Of a stretch of DNA of 64,000 nt, positions 1-11,123 are shown one piece after another. This stretch comes from Cephalotus follicularis (lineage: Eukaryota; Streptophyta; Magnoliopsida; Oxalidales; Cephalotaceae): NCBI GenBank assembly GCA_001972305.1, contig BDDD01001362.1, forward strand, positions 189,316 through 253,315, given 5' to 3'. Within the stretch, counting starts at the first letter, position 1; the number at the start of each line of letters is the position of its first letter. The translations under genes and the position numbers were made by a program. The notes under the pieces are model-generated. The model searched no databases. It saw only the letters and a list, made by a program, of their open reading frames with translations, and was not told the DNA's origin.

Positions 1-290
1 GTAACCTGCCCACTAATGCCGGCATAATTGACCTGATCTATCATCTTCGGAATGTAGGGTGATAGTTAGGTGGTGCACAGTTGGTGCTAGTAGTTAGCGA
101 CATGTGACACCCAAACCACTGTATGATTGATTTTACCCTTGTGCGGTATTCCTGAATTGTTTTCTCTATGGCCACTTGAATGGAATGCTTTCGCTTATGT
201 TAATGAATTTGTTTATCTGTTGAATGCTGGATTATTATTTATAACTGATATCACCACATATGTTGTCTTAACGGAAGGCGGGGTGTGACA
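1..290 (+). repeat. Tail of a family-A 5' LTR, cut by the window start
   Basis: The sequence matches the last part of the family-A LTR that ends at 34025, and ends in the same GGGGTGTGACA before a tRNA primer site. Compared with that LTR, about 350 bp are missing between the segment ending near 175 and the segment starting near 182, so this LTR carries an internal deletion. The left part lies outside the window. Confidence 0.85.
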
Positions 291-293
291 GCA

Positions 294-304
294 TGGTATC
301 AGAG
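294..304 (+). other. Primer binding site, initiator-Met tRNA type
   Basis: TGGTATCAGAG lies three bases after the LTR end. It is complementary to the 3' end of plant initiator methionine tRNA, the usual primer of these retrotransposons. Confidence 0.85.
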
Positions 305-396
305 GTAATTTTTAAATAAGCTATCGCTGGGATAAGTTTCTCGGTAATTAAGTGAATTGTTTCCTAATGATTATTTCATTCCATATAGGAAACCTA

Positions 397-2016
397 ATGG
401 ACCTACGAAGAGGTACAAGGGGAAGGCGTAGAGCCGACGAAGGAGTCAATGCGCTCCAGTAACTGAAAATAATTCGCCAGCAAATGAACGAGTAAATGTT
501 CCTCCAGTGCAAGACGAGAGGAGTAATTTTGACCGCATGGCTGACTTCTTTCAACAGCAGATGCAAGCTAATACGGCTAACATGGAGCAGATACGGCAGA
601 TGTACGAGGATAACCAGGCCCATCAGCAGGCTCCTGAAGCTTGTCATACTGATGGATTTTGCCGAGATTTGGAGCGGTTCATGAGACAGAATCCTCCGAT
701 ATTCAATGGTGAGCTGAATACTACTGTGGCCGAGCAGTGGATTAGAGATTTGGAGAAAATATTTGCTGCCTTGGAGTATACTGATGAGCAGAAACTCAAC
801 GTAGCTGTATACCGCTTATAGGGCGAGGCTACCTATTAGTGGGAAAGGATTGAAGCAAAGTGGGAATCACGTAGACTTGACAGGGTTTGGGACAGATTTC
901 AGGCTGAGTTCCTTGCAAATTATGTGCCATAGATAGAGAATGACCGGAGGGAGACCGAACTGATAGAGTTACGTCAAGGGGATATGACGGTAGCTCAGTA
1001 CCAGACTAGATTTGTGGAGTTGGCAAGGCATACCCCTTATCTGGTGGAGGGTGAATCGCAAATGATCTGAAGGATTCAAAAAAGGCCTTCGACCTGACAT
1101 CAGGTCTAAACTGTTATTGCTGCAGCTAACTTCTTTTGTAGATATTGCTGAAAGGGCGATGATTCTGGAAGCCGATGAGAATGAAAGGAGAACCGAGCGG
1201 TCTCGTACCAATCAATCAAGACCCGCACAGTCACAGGGGCAAGGGAGTAATAATCCTGCTAAGTCGACAAGGTCCGACAACAAAGGTCAAGGAGGTTCTC
1301 GATGCAGAAATTCACGATCAAGAACTCCTAACCGAAGCGGTCAACAGAATTCTGGAGGATGTACTTTCTGTGGTCACCAGAACCATGACGAGACTAAGTG
1401 CTGGAAAAAGATGGGGAAATTCTTATGGTGTGGTTCCCAAGAACATATGCTGAATGGTTGTCCAATGATGCGGGATCAAGCACGCGGCCAACAGGGAAGT
1501 GCTGGTGCTAGTGGTAGTGTTACTACTGCTCAACCGCGGAAGGATACCGGGAAGGGGATTGTGAAAGGTAGGGTCTCCACCTTATCTAGAGATGATATGC
1601 CAGAATCCACTACTGTTGTGGGAGGTACCATTTTTATATCTGCCATACTAGCTCATGTATTGATTGATCCTGGTGCGACACATTCATTTATTGCATCTGA
1701 ATTTGCTCGCAATTTGCATGGTGTTACTTCTAGCTTACCTTACATATTGGAGGTGAGTACTCCTGCTGGTACTTGTCTTCTATCTGATACTATAATGAAA
1801 AATTGTGAGATCATAGTAGATGGGATTCGGTTATCTGCTGAATTGATAGTGTTGCCTATTCAGGATTTTGATGTAATCTCGGGTATGGACTGGCTGTATG
1901 CTCATCATGCTTGTGTGGATTGCTATAACAAGATGATGACCTTTTATCTTCAAAATGGGACTGAGTGCAAGTTTATCGGAGAGAAGAATGTTTGCTCCGA
2001 TCATTTCGTATACTAG
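397..2016 (+). pseudogene. gag: Gag and protease of a family-A Ty3/gypsy element, broken
   Basis: The ATG at 397 opens the same leader (MDLRRG) as the family-A gag at 34129. A frameshift near 460 breaks it. The reading resumes at 507 with the N-terminal region and the capsid core (motif RDLEKIF, then E-x-KWES), with in-frame stops after 818, 836, 932 and 1068. From 1117 it runs open for 299 codons: a basic linker, a CCHC zinc knuckle (CTFCGHQNHDETKC), a second knuckle whose first cysteine is replaced (KFLWCG), and a retropepsin-like protease with LIDPGATHSF, which keeps the D-x-G-A core. Reverse transcriptase does not follow: at about 2098 the sequence switches to a family-B LTR. A non-functional fossil in a chimeric locus. 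Confidence 0.85.
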
Positions 2017-2027
2017 AGCACAGAAGT

Positions 2028-2353
2028 ATCACAAGCAAGGTTGTGAAGGCTATTTGGCATATGTGATTGATCATACGAAAGGCACGCCTAGTATTGAATT
2101 AATGAACATTGATCATGTTGTTTGGATTATTGTAACAAAGATTATTTTGTCATCCCGTACTGTATTTTATCACGCTCCGTTTTTGGGCGAATCACAAGCA
2201 AGGTTGTGAAGGCTATTTGGCATATGTGATTGATCATACGAAAGGCACGCCTAGTATTGAATTAATGAACATTGATCATGTTGTTTGGATTATTGTAACA
2301 AAGATTATTTTGTCATCCCGTACTGTATTTTATCACGCTCCGTTTTTGGGCGA
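2028..2353 (+). repeat. Perfect tandem duplication, 163-bp unit
   Basis: Units are 2028-2190 and 2191-2353, both starting ATCACAAGCA and ending TTTTGGGCGA. Each unit contains the junction between family-A pol and the family-B LTR tail, so it arose after the fusion. It is absent from the second large copy (3122-4459). Confidence 0.9.
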
Positions 2354-2561
2354 TTGACAATGAGGTTGGGTTTTATTATAAACTTGTGGGGCATCACGTA
2401 GTATGGGATGCGTGATGTATGTTTAAATTCGGCTCATTTATGTTATTGCTTCCGCTATTGAAGGTTTTTATTTATTGGTAAATTTGCATGAGCTGGATTA
2501 TTTTATGTTGATTGCCTTACCACTTTATATGTTGTCTTAAATTGGAAAGCGGGGTGTGACA
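2099..2561 (+). repeat. Family-B LTR tail joined to family-A protease (copy 1)
   Basis: From TTAATGAACATTGATC onward this matches the end of the complete family-B LTR at 9251-9559 and finishes in GGGGTGTGACA. The upstream 90% of the LTR is missing. A piece of the tail is repeated because of the 163-bp duplication. Confidence 0.85.
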
Positions 2562-2564
2562 ACG

Positions 2565-2576
2565 TGGTATCAGAGC
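2565..2576 (+). other. Primer binding site, initiator-Met tRNA type (copy 1)
   Basis: TGGTATCAGAGC three bases after the family-B LTR end at 2561. Confidence 0.85.
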
Positions 2577-2668
2577 ATATTCCAAATATGCTTAGCTTGG
2601 ATAAGTTTCTCAGTAATTAATGTAACGTTTCCTGATTATTCTTTATATCATTCCTTATAGGATACAAC

Positions 2669-3121
2669 ATGGACAGAAGAGGAAGAGCTAAGGCTGTTGA
2701 GGGGAGTGCTCCTCAGGGAACAAATGATGGGAGAGATCCACTGGATCGAATGGCTGACTACTTTCAACAGCAGATGGCTGTGGATGCGGCCAACATAGAA
2801 GACCTGCGGTGATGGTACGTAGATCGTGTAAATGACCATTTCCATCAACATGTGGTTGCTAATACAGCGCGCCTGGAAGAGATGCGGCAGCTGTGTATTG
2901 AAACCCAACAAGTTAAGCGGACTAGACCAGCTCCATCAGAATGGCAAGATGGTGACTCTTCCACAAAGTCATCAAAGAACAGTTCTCAACAAACAGCTGC
3001 TCAAGGGACTCCTAGTCCAGGGAGTAAGATGAAGTTAGGAAGTTGCGTTCATTATGACCGGAAGAGCCATCGACAGAAGGATTGTTTGTTTAAAAATAAG
3101 TTATGCATGAAGTGTGGAGCC
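2669..3121 (+). pseudogene. gag: Family-B gag, 5' half (copy 1)
   Basis: It starts MDRRGRAKAV, continues with DRMADYFQQQM as in the other gags here, and has an in-frame stop near 2811 (LR-stop-WY). It runs through a Ser/Gln-rich basic linker into a damaged first zinc knuckle (CVHYDRKSHRQKDC, second Cys lost) and the start of a second (CMKCGA), where the tandem-duplication junction splices it to family-A protease. The capsid core present in the family-B gag at 49998-50594 is absent, so this gag had already lost capsid before the duplication. Confidence 0.8.
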
Positions 3122-3517
3122 GGAGGCACCATTTTTATATCTGCCATACTAGCTCATGTATTGATTGATCCTGGTGCGACACATTCATTTATTGCATCTG
3201 AATTTGCTCGCAATTTGCATGGTGTTACTTCTAGCTTACCTTACATATTGGAGGTGAGTACTCCTGCTGGTACTTGTCTTCTATCTGATACTATAATGAA
3301 AAATTGTGAGATCATAGTAGATGGGATTCGGTTATCTGCTGAATTGATAGTGTTGCCTATTCAGGATTTTGATGTAATCTCGGGTATGGACTGGCTGTAT
3401 GCTCATCATGCTTGTGTGGATTGCTATAACAAGATGATGACCTTTTATCTTCAAAATGGGACTGAGTGCAAGTTTATCGGAGAGAAGAATGTTTGCTCCG
3501 ATCATTTCGTATACTAG
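3122..3517 (+). pseudogene. Family-A protease fragment (copy 2)
   Basis: An essentially identical copy of the protease at 1621-2016, with LIDPGATHSF and FDVISGMDWL. It is open because it is fused in frame to the preceding gag knuckle, but the fusion is a by-product of the tandem duplication. It ends at a stop before the A/B junction. Confidence 0.8.
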
Positions 3518-3599
3518 AGCACAGAAGTATCACAAGCAAGGTTGTGAAGGCTATTTGGCATATGTGATTGATCATACGAAAGGCACGCCTAGTATTGAA

Positions 3600-3899
3600 T
3601 TAATGAACATTGATCATGTTGTTTGGATTATTGTAACAAAGATTATTTTGTCATCCCGTACTGTATTTTATCACGCTCCGTTTTTGGGCGATTGACAATG
3701 AGGTTGGGTTTTATTATAAACTTGTGGGGCATCACGTAGTATGGGATGCGTGATGTATGTTTAAATTCGGCTCATTTATGTTATTGCTTCCGCTATTGAA
3801 GGTTTTTATTTATTGGTAAATTTGCATGAGCTGGATTATTTTATGTTGATTGCCTTACCACTTTATATGTTGTCTTAAATTGGAAAGCGGGGTGTGACA
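3600..3899 (+). repeat. Family-B LTR tail (copy 2)
   Basis: Same 300 bp as the end of the LTR at 9559, finishing in GGGGTGTGACA. It holds the CATCACG...CGTGATG stem-loop. Confidence 0.85.
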
Positions 3900-3902
3900 A
3901 CG

Positions 3903-3914
3903 TGGTATCAGAGC
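3903..3914 (+). other. Primer binding site, initiator-Met tRNA type (copy 2)
   Basis: TGGTATCAGAGC three bases after the LTR end at 3899. Confidence 0.85.
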
Positions 3915-4006
3915 ATATTCCAAATATGCTTAGCTTGGATAAGTTTCTCAGTAATTAATGTAACGTTTCCTGATTATTCTTTATATCATTCCTTATAGGA
4001 TACAAC

Positions 4007-4651
4007 ATGGACAGAAGAGGAAGAGCTAAGGCTGTTGAGGGGAGTGCTCCTCAGGGAACAAATGATGGGAGAGATCCACTGGATCGAATGGCTGACTACT
4101 TTCAACAGCAGATGGCTGTGGATGCGGCCAACATAGAAGACCTGCGGTGATGGTACGTAGATCGTGTAAATGACCATTTCCATCAACATGTGGTTGCTAA
4201 TACAGCGCGCCTGGAAGAGATGCGGCAGCTGTGTATTGAAACCCAACAAGTTAAGCGGACTAGACCAGCTCCATCAGAATGGCAAGATGGTGACTCTTCC
4301 ACAAAGTCATCAAAGAACAGTTCTCAACAAACAGCTGCTCAAGGGACTCCTAGTCCAGGGAGTAAGATGAAGTTAGGAAGTTGCGTTCATTATGACCGGA
4401 AGAGCCATCGACAGAAGGATTGTTTGTTTAAAAATAAGTTATGCATGAAGTGTGGAGCCTCTGACCATTTATGGAAGGATTGTCCGAGGAGACAAGGAAT
4501 AACACCTACTAGACCTATGGGTAATATCGGTGCGGCACCTGGACCTTCGCAGCAGGGAGGCAAGGGCAAGGGCATCATGGGAGGTAAGATTTTTACTCCT
4601 ACTTGGATCATACTTGATCATAATGCCTTTAATTGGTTGACTATGTTATAG
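4007..4651 (+). pseudogene. gag: Family-B gag without capsid (copy 2)
   Basis: Same reading as 2669-3121 with the same stop near 4149, but here the second zinc knuckle is complete (CMKCGASDHLWKDC) and is followed by a Gly/Gln-rich tail ending at a stop at 4651. The capsid core is missing, and no protease follows. The next 200 bp are non-coding up to a truncated reverse transcriptase at about 4866, so protease and the N-terminal third of RT are deleted. Confidence 0.8.
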
Positions 4652-4865
4652 CCATAGTTAAGTGGGTGTTAAGTTGGACGTTTGTGGCCAACTAATGAGT
4701 AAGGGAATGATGATTCTCAGTACCATGTTAAGGGATGGTTATGCACATGCGTAGGCTAGTATGGGACCACATACATACTTAGTGAACTTCGAGAACCCGG
4801 ATAACATAACCAAAGAATATGAATTGTATCGCCTGGGTAGTGACTCAGGGTAATGATTCGAGGGT

Positions 4866-6742
4866 GTTTTCCAAGCTCGATTTGGAATTGAATATCACCA
4901 GTTGAGGGTGAGGGAAGGAGATATTGAGAAGGCTGCTTTCCAAACAAGGTACGGTCACTACGAGTTCCTAGTGATGCCTTTTGGTATTTCCAATACACCG
5001 ACTATGTTCATGTCATTGATGAACGATGTGTTTCGACCGTACCTGGACCAGTTTGTCATTGTGTTTATTGACGACGTACTTGTAGACTCGATGAGTGAGG
5101 AAGAGCATGCTTACCACCTGAGGTTGGTTCTGCAGATTCTCTGAGAGCACCAACTGTATGCCAAATTCAGTAAGTGTGAGTTTTGGCTTGACCGTGTGAT
5201 CTTCTTGGTCACATTGTATCTGGAGAAGGTTTGACGGTGGATCTCTCAAAGACAGAGGTGGTACGAGATTGGCCACAACCGAGGAATGTAACGGAGGTAC
5301 GCAGTTTTCTTGGCTTGGCGGGGTATTACCGAAGGTTTATCCAGAATTTCTCGAGAATAGCTGAGCCCTTGACAAGAATGACCCAGAAGGAGACCCTGTT
5401 TGTCTGGGATGATGATTGCGAAGCTAGTTTCCGTGAACTAAAGGATCGGATGGTTTCCGCTCCTGTCTTGGAATTACCTGAGGGTAATGAGAGCTTTGCA
5501 GTCTATAGTGATGTATCGAGTAAGGGCTTGGGCTGCGTGCTGATGCAGCGAGGAAAGGTGATCACTTATGCTTCTAGGAAGCTGAAGCCGTATGAAGGAA
5601 ACTACCCGACTCATGACCTTGAACTTGCAGCTATTATCTTCGCCCTTCAGAAGTGGAGACACTATCTTTATGGGGCGCAGTTTGATCTTTACCGATCATA
5701 AGAGTTTGAGGTACCTATTCTGTCAGGGCACACTGAACATGAGACAGCGCAGGTGGGTTATTGTTGATAGACTCACCAAATCAGCACACTTCTTGCCTAC
5801 ACATGTCACTGATTTTGCGAGCAAGTTGGCTCCATTATATGTGAAGGAGATTATGGGACTGCACGGTGTTCCGGTGAGCATCATTTGCGATAGGGATTCG
5901 ATCTTTGCTCCCAACTTCTGGAAGAGATTCCAGACAGCCTTCGGAACAAGATTGAATCAAAGTACTGCTTTCCATCCTCAGACAGATGGACAATCGGAGC
6001 GTACCATCCAAACCTTGAAAGATATGCTTCGGGCTTGCGTGATCGATTTTGGTGGGACGTGGGAGGACCATATTCCTCTGATAGAGTTTTCATACAATAA
6101 CAGCTATCACTCGAGTATTGGTATGGCTCCATACGAAGCACTGTATGGGAGAAAGTGTAGGTCACCCGTCTGCTGGGATGAGGTTGGTGAACGACCACTG
6201 CTTGGGTCATATTTGGTGGAGGAGACTTCGGAGAAAGTCAAGTTCATCAGAGAAAAGTTGCTTACAGCGCAGAGTCGGCAGAAGAGCTATACCCACAATG
6301 TGAAGAGAAGGCCTTTGACCTTCAATGTTGGGGATTACGTGTTTTTGAAGGCATCTCCGTGGAAAGGAGTGCAAAGATTCGGGAAGAATGTCAAGTTAGC
6401 GCCACGCTACATTGGTCCTTTTGAGATTTTGGAGAAGGTTGGGGAGGTAGCTTATCAGCTAGCCTTACCTCCTACCGTGTCAGGTGTACGTGATGTCTTC
6501 CATGTATCGATGCTACGAGGTTATATCCGAGAACCATCACATGTCTTGGATTATGACTCGGTTACGGTAAGGGATGATCTTTCTTGCGAGGAGTCACCCG
6601 TGAGAATCTTGGGTTGGACGACGCAGTATTGAGGAACCGAACCATTCCGATGGTAAAGGTTCAGTGACGATTTCATCGGCCGGATGAAGCGACTTGGGAA
6701 AGTAAGGATGACATCCGAGAACGTTACCCGCATCTATTTTAG
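4866..6742 (+). pseudogene. pol: Family-B pol: RT, RNase H, integrase, broken
   Basis: It begins inside RT (VFSKLD region damaged, then [20 protein letters not shown]). The catalytic segment reads [10 protein letters not shown], keeping both aspartates. Stops and a frameshift occur at about 5142-5230. RNase H follows ([13 protein letters not shown], where the usual DAS is DVS) and then a second frameshift near 5690. The integrase zinc-finger region is deleted: NMRQRRW of RNase H runs straight into VIVDRLTKSAHF of the integrase core, with shared TGGGT at the join. The core keeps ICDRDSIF and TDGQSERT. A last frameshift near 6620 separates the chromodomain-like end (EATWES...YPHLF). Compared with the nearly intact family-B pol at 46110-49040 this copy lacks about 300 residues in total. 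Confidence 0.85.
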
Positions 6743-6770
6743 TATTGTGTTAATTTCGAGGACGAAATTT

Positions 6771-6787
6771 CTTGAAGGAGGGGTGGA
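6771..6787 (+). other. Polypurine tract of the family-B element
   Basis: GAAGGAGGGGTGGA ends directly at the 3' LTR. It primes plus-strand DNA synthesis in this class of element. Confidence 0.8.
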
Positions 6788-6960
6788 TGTAACACCGGGT
6801 ATTTTCATGATTGTAATATTTCGATTTAAGATGTAATATTAAACTTGAATTGATGAGAATGTTGAAATTTCAAACCCAAAAGTTGTCTCCAAACCCTAAA
6901 TATTGATTAGGGAAAGAAATGTGTGAGTCAAACTTGTAAACGGCACAGTTTTGGAAGAAA

Positions 6961-7115
6961 CGCGTCGATGTCTTTTGAAAGACGTCGACGCCTATTGGAT
7001 CCGAGGTGCACGTGAATGCATGGGCATGCACGTCGATATGGAGAGAAGGCATCGACACCTTCTTACGAAAAGGGGAAAAGACATCAACGTCTAAGGAAAG
7101 GCGTCGACGCCTTTG
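6961..7115 (+). repeat. GTCGAC palindrome cluster 1, family-B LTR
   Basis: Five to six imperfect copies such as CGTCGATGTCTTT, AAAGACGTCGACGCC and AAAGGCGTCGACGCCTTT, 170-330 bp inside the LTR. Confidence 0.85.
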
Positions 7116-7837
7116 TAAAGAACATCTGTCACGATTAACTCTGATAGAATAACATGCAATGGGAAATTTTGAGGCATTATCCAGACGCCTTGACGTGCAC
7201 AATAGGACATGTTGATCATGCTGGGGTGTTTCCAGGCATGCTTCAAAACGTGTCCTTGACCCAGTGCATGCAAGAGGATATACTGTCCTCACCTGCAACC
7301 TGCAGAAGGGAAGGAAAGGAGCCAAAACCAGAGAGTGTGTGGTTATCTGTGAAGCAAAGAGAAAAGGGGAGGGTTCCTGCCATAATAAAACACCATCTAT
7401 CTCTCTCTCTCTCTCGTTTAAAACACTGAAGGAAAAAAAGAAAGAAATCCAGTGAGTGTGAAAGCTACCTTTGTTGAGCTTGGATTGAGCTGGAGAATTG
7501 GAGCTCGTGGGTAGCAGTTGCTGAGAGGATCTTGGAGCTGCTGTGGCCAGAACCTGGGAACTTAAAGGGGTGGACTTTCCAGTTCCTAACGTGGAACAAT
7601 AAGGTAGGGGAAAGTGATGAATTTATACATGCATTTTGGGTTTTAAGTTAGTGAATACCATGATGAATTGCATGTTAATGGTTGAATGGTGATTCTGGAC
7701 TTGTTGTAGTGTTACTGTGATATACGGAGTTAACCATGCATGTGCGATTACATGAATATGTGAATTGGTTGTGTAAAGGATGGATTTGATAATGGTTTGG
7801 TGTGTTAATACTATGGAGAAAACGTTCGGGGTTGGAT

Positions 7838-7925
7838 AAACGTCGACGTCTACCTGAAGACGTCGATGTCTTCGTGTTCGTATGAAAAAGACATCGATGC
7901 TTGAGTAAAAGCATCGACGCCTTTT
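7838..7925 (+). repeat. GTCGAC palindrome cluster 2, family-B LTR
   Basis: Four copies in 88 bp, including AAACGTCGACGTCT, AAGACGTCGATGTCTT and AAAGCATCGACGCCTTTT. Confidence 0.85.
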
Positions 7926-8138
7926 TTGGGTATTGCAGAAAAATAGTGTTTACTATTGTTGGTGAACTGCCCTTGGGATTACATGTTTTATGCATGAAAT
8001 GATGTTCTGGTTATATTCCTGTTAACCAGTAGCATGCCTTACAAGTTTAGAGAGTGAGATTCGTTTACATTAAGGATTAAAAGGTCGGATTCTACCCTCC
8101 AGAATCCAGACTCGCGCACTGATACCTCCTGGTATCAT

Positions 8139-8263
8139 AAAGACATCGATGTCTTTGGAAAGACATCGACGTCTTTTACCCAATAACGCCTGGGAATAAT
8201 TGTACATAGGATCGACGCCTTAGGGCAAAGACGTTGACGCCTTGGGATAGACATCGACGCCTA
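8139..8263 (+). repeat. GTCGAC palindrome cluster 3, family-B LTR
   Basis: Five copies, two of them back to back (AAAGACATCGATGTCTTT and AAAGACATCGACGTCTTT). Many have CG changed to CA or TG, as expected from methylated-CpG decay. Confidence 0.85.
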
Positions 8264-8443
8264 TCTCCCTGTTTAATGGATTTTCACTCGAATGGGACCC
8301 GCTAGACCCGAAACGACTCTAGGAACGATCTTAGATGCATTCTGAGCTTATGTTTTCATTGTTACTGTGATTCACATTATGGTTGATTTCTAAAAAGTGT
8401 TAGCCATTTTGAAAAGCTTGCATGATTTTTATAATCATTATTG

Positions 8444-8677
8444 TGCGAAAATGTATATTTGTCAACTTATGAATATATATATTTTTGAAATGACTGGGGA
8501 AAGTATTTTCCAATGACGGAGAAATGTTTTAAAGGATTGATTATGCAATCAAATGTATTATGCGGAAATATATATTTGTCAACATACGATTTTATATATT
8601 TTCGAAATGAGCTGGGAAAGTATTTCCAAAGACGGAGAAACATTTTAAAGGGTTGATTATACAACCAAATGTATTGT
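8444..8677 (+). repeat. Imperfect tandem duplication in the LTR, about 117-bp period
   Basis: Copies start at TGCGAAAATG (8444) and TGCGGAAATA (8561). Both carry TATATTTGTCAAC, GGGAAAGTATTT and GACGGAGAAA. Confidence 0.85.
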
Positions 8678-9559
8678 TTTAGGTTTTTATAACTTATCAC
8701 AACTTGTGAATGGAGTAATATATTTGATCAAGTAATTATATTTTATTGCTTGACTTGTACTGTGCAATGCTTGTGCCTGATGACTACTCAGCTGCTGTGC
8801 TAGTAACTGCTGTTGGTTTAGCCGCCGTGGTAAGAAACTTACGGAGGACTTACTCAAAAACCGTTCGCAAACAGGGATAGGGTAAGAGTGCTTGACGTTG
8901 GGGGCAGGAGGTGGCGACGGTCAGGATGACTGGACTGTCTGGTTCCTTTTGGAACATATTTACTGCTTGTCTTGAGATAACTTATGAGTTATACTTGTAC
9001 TGTGAGCATGCACATATTTTTATATATGTATATACGGAGATATATTTCTGTGAAAACTACATGTCATATTGCATCATAATGCATTCATTCATGATACGCA
9101 TTACCTTTGACCTTAACTGTGTTTATAAGTTATTCACTTAGCCGAGTGAGGACAAAGGCTAACCCCTACTGTAACAGATTGATGGAGTGGATATGATATG
9201 GAGCATGCAAGGAGGCTTATGGAGAAGACTGAGTTGCTCCTTTTATTTTATGTACTGAATTAATGAACATTGATCATGTTGTTTGGATTATTGTAACAAA
9301 GATTATTTTGTCATCCCGTACTGTATTTTATCACGCTCCGTTTTTGGGCGATCGACAATGAGGTTGGGTTTTATTATAAACTTGTGGGGCATCACGTAGT
9401 ATGGGATGCGTGATGTATGTTTAAATTCGGCTCATTTATGTTATTGCTTCTGCTATTGAAGGTTTTTATTTATTGGTAAATTTGCATGAGCTGGATTATT
9501 TTATATTCATTGCCTTACCACTTTGTATGTTGTCTTAAATCGGAAAGCGGGGTGTGACA

Positions 9560-10473
9560 TTTATTGTCGTTACAGATTTTGATTCAGACTTTTGGGTCCC
9601 GCCTGATCATCAAAAAGTGACTTGTGTCCTACATATGTGACTTGGTGGCATGAAATGCAAAGAGAAGGATGATGAGAAGTTTGGTTTTTGGCATTCTCTT
9701 CCTTCAATTTTTCCAAGGCATGTCGAATTCAAAAAGAAAAAAAGAAAGAAGAGAAGGGAGAGTTTGGCCATGAAGTAAGAAAAGCAATTTTTCTTGAGGA
9801 GAAGCAATTTTTCTTGAGGAAAATTCGGTACTCAATAGGTGGAAGAAAGCTAGGAGTTTTCTTCTCCATTTTTCTCATTTTTCTCTTCATTTCCACTCAC
9901 CATAGCCTTTGGTGATTTAAGGTGGAGAAAATTATAGCCATGAGAATTTGCTTGACCTTCAATCACTCTGGCCTAGGGTTTAGAAGTCTAGGTTTTGGTC
10001 TTGATTAATTAAGAATAGAACTTGTTGGGAGGCTATGGTTTACGCTTCCTTGTGGTTTCAGCTTGAACAATTTGGTGTGAAATTGGAGGTTGCTTGGTGG
10101 CTATTACGATGTCCAATTTTATGCACAATTAGTGTTGAGATGATCGCTTAAAGTTGGCTCAAGGAGGTGGCATATGGTGCGCACTCGTGTGCCTATGATT
10201 AAGGAAATTCTTGGTTTGGTTTTGAAGGGGACTTGGGGGCTGGTTTCCGTGCACTACTGGAGGATTTTATGACGCTGATATGATGGAAAATCAGTGGCGT
10301 TTCTTGTGGAGCATGGTGGCGCAAGGTGATGGAGCCGTGGTGGTCACTGCGGGCTTGTACCGGCAAAATGGTGGAGCCATCAGCGTGAATTTGTTGTCTG
10401 TCTGTTGCACACAAATAGGGATGTTTGGAACGGCTATTTGATGCCAATTGGAGAAACATTCGGAGGGTCATGC
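9560..10473. other. No gene seen
   Basis: AT-rich sequence with short, unconvincing open frames. The only structure seen is a direct repeat AGCAATTTTTCTTGAGGAGA at about 9783-9821 (20-bp period). It may be the U3 part of the copia-like LTR that ends at 11396, since the solo LTR at 10479 is inserted into continuous sequence. Confidence 0.5.
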
Positions 10474-10478
10474 CGTGT

Positions 10479-11123
10479 TGTGACACCCCGTGTCACTTTT
10501 CCATGGTTGATGTGCAAATGACGTGAGTGTATTATAATAATAATAATAATTATTATTATATTATATTAAAACAAAAAACAAAAAAAATAATTAGGGCATG
10601 CATAGATGGATTTCTAAGCTAAGTTGTTCGAGTTCATTATGGAATAATCCATTGGATGATTAAATGGATTAAGTTATTGGGTTTTCAAAAATGGACTAGG
10701 CTAGTGAAATTCCAAATGGGCTAGCCGATTTATAGTTATTATGTTAAGATGAGGCCAAACAACTTTGATAATGGGGTTGGGGCGGAGCCCAACCATGCTT
10801 GTTTAGTGCTTTAAATTGTGTTTTGCTGAGGGCTGAGCCCACTTTTAAACTTTTGATTCCTCCTTCGGGAGTGTGTTTTTATAAACTGTGTTTTCTTTAC
10901 AGGGGGCATAGTCCGATAAACGGATAATACATGCCCGATTTTCGGAAAAATTTAAGAGTTAGAATTTTTTTTTTTTTCGAGTTTTTGGAGAAAGTTTAAC
11001 TTTATGTTAGTTTTCAAACAGGTTTTAAGATATCACGTGGAGGTTTCCGAAAGGAGTCTTGTCACGTGATAGTCACATCCATTCTCGGTAGGATATTGGT
11101 TATTATAGGGAACGGGTGTGACA
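10479..11123 (+). mobile_element. Solo LTR of a gypsy-type element
   Basis: It starts TGTGACACCCCG and ends GGGTGTGACA, and is flanked on both sides by CGTGT (10474-10478 and 11124-11128), a perfect 5-bp target duplication. The 645-bp unit has no internal coding region, so it is best read as a solo LTR left by recombination between two LTRs. It holds an ATA/ATT microsatellite (about 10533-10560) and a TATA-poor, T-rich centre. The orientation is a guess from the GGGTGTGACA end shared with families A and B. Confidence 0.8.

Larger units (their letters stand above)
1621..4459 (+). repeat. Tandem duplication of a 1.34 kb retrotransposon block
   Basis: Copy 1 is 1621-3121 and copy 2 is 3122-4459. 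Each copy holds family-A protease, a family-B LTR tail, a primer site and the 5' half of a family-B gag. The period is 1338 bp (LTR ends at 2561 and 3899; gag ATGs at 2669 and 4007). Copy 1 is 163 bp longer because of an extra small duplication. By eye the copies are almost identical; one difference is T/C in the first bases (GGAGGTACC and GGAGGCACC). Confidence 0.9.
6788..9559 (+). repeat. 3' LTR of a family-B Ty3/gypsy element
   Basis: It starts TGTAACACCGGG after a polypurine tract and ends GGGGTGTGACA; length 2772 bp, close to the 2745 bp of the minus-strand family-B LTR at 50784-53528. It contains three clusters of GTCGAC-centred motifs, a CT microsatellite (about 7396-7415), a tandem duplication (8444-8677) and the two conserved stem-loops near its end. 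No target duplication can be paired, because the left end of this element is recombined. Confidence 0.9.

Noticed and set aside
294..304. tRNA gene suggested by TGGTATCAGAG
   Set aside because: Only the primer-complement 11-12 bases are present next to LTR ends; no cloverleaf follows at this or the other primer sites.
4866..6742. Endogenous pararetrovirus from RT motifs
   Set aside because: RT is followed by RNase H and an integrase, with LTRs and a polypurine tract; that is a Ty3/gypsy retrotransposon. No movement-protein or coat-type region was seen.
7398..7415. CT-run as a promoter element
   Set aside because: It is a plain CT microsatellite in the LTR; no TATA box in a fixed position could be tied to it.
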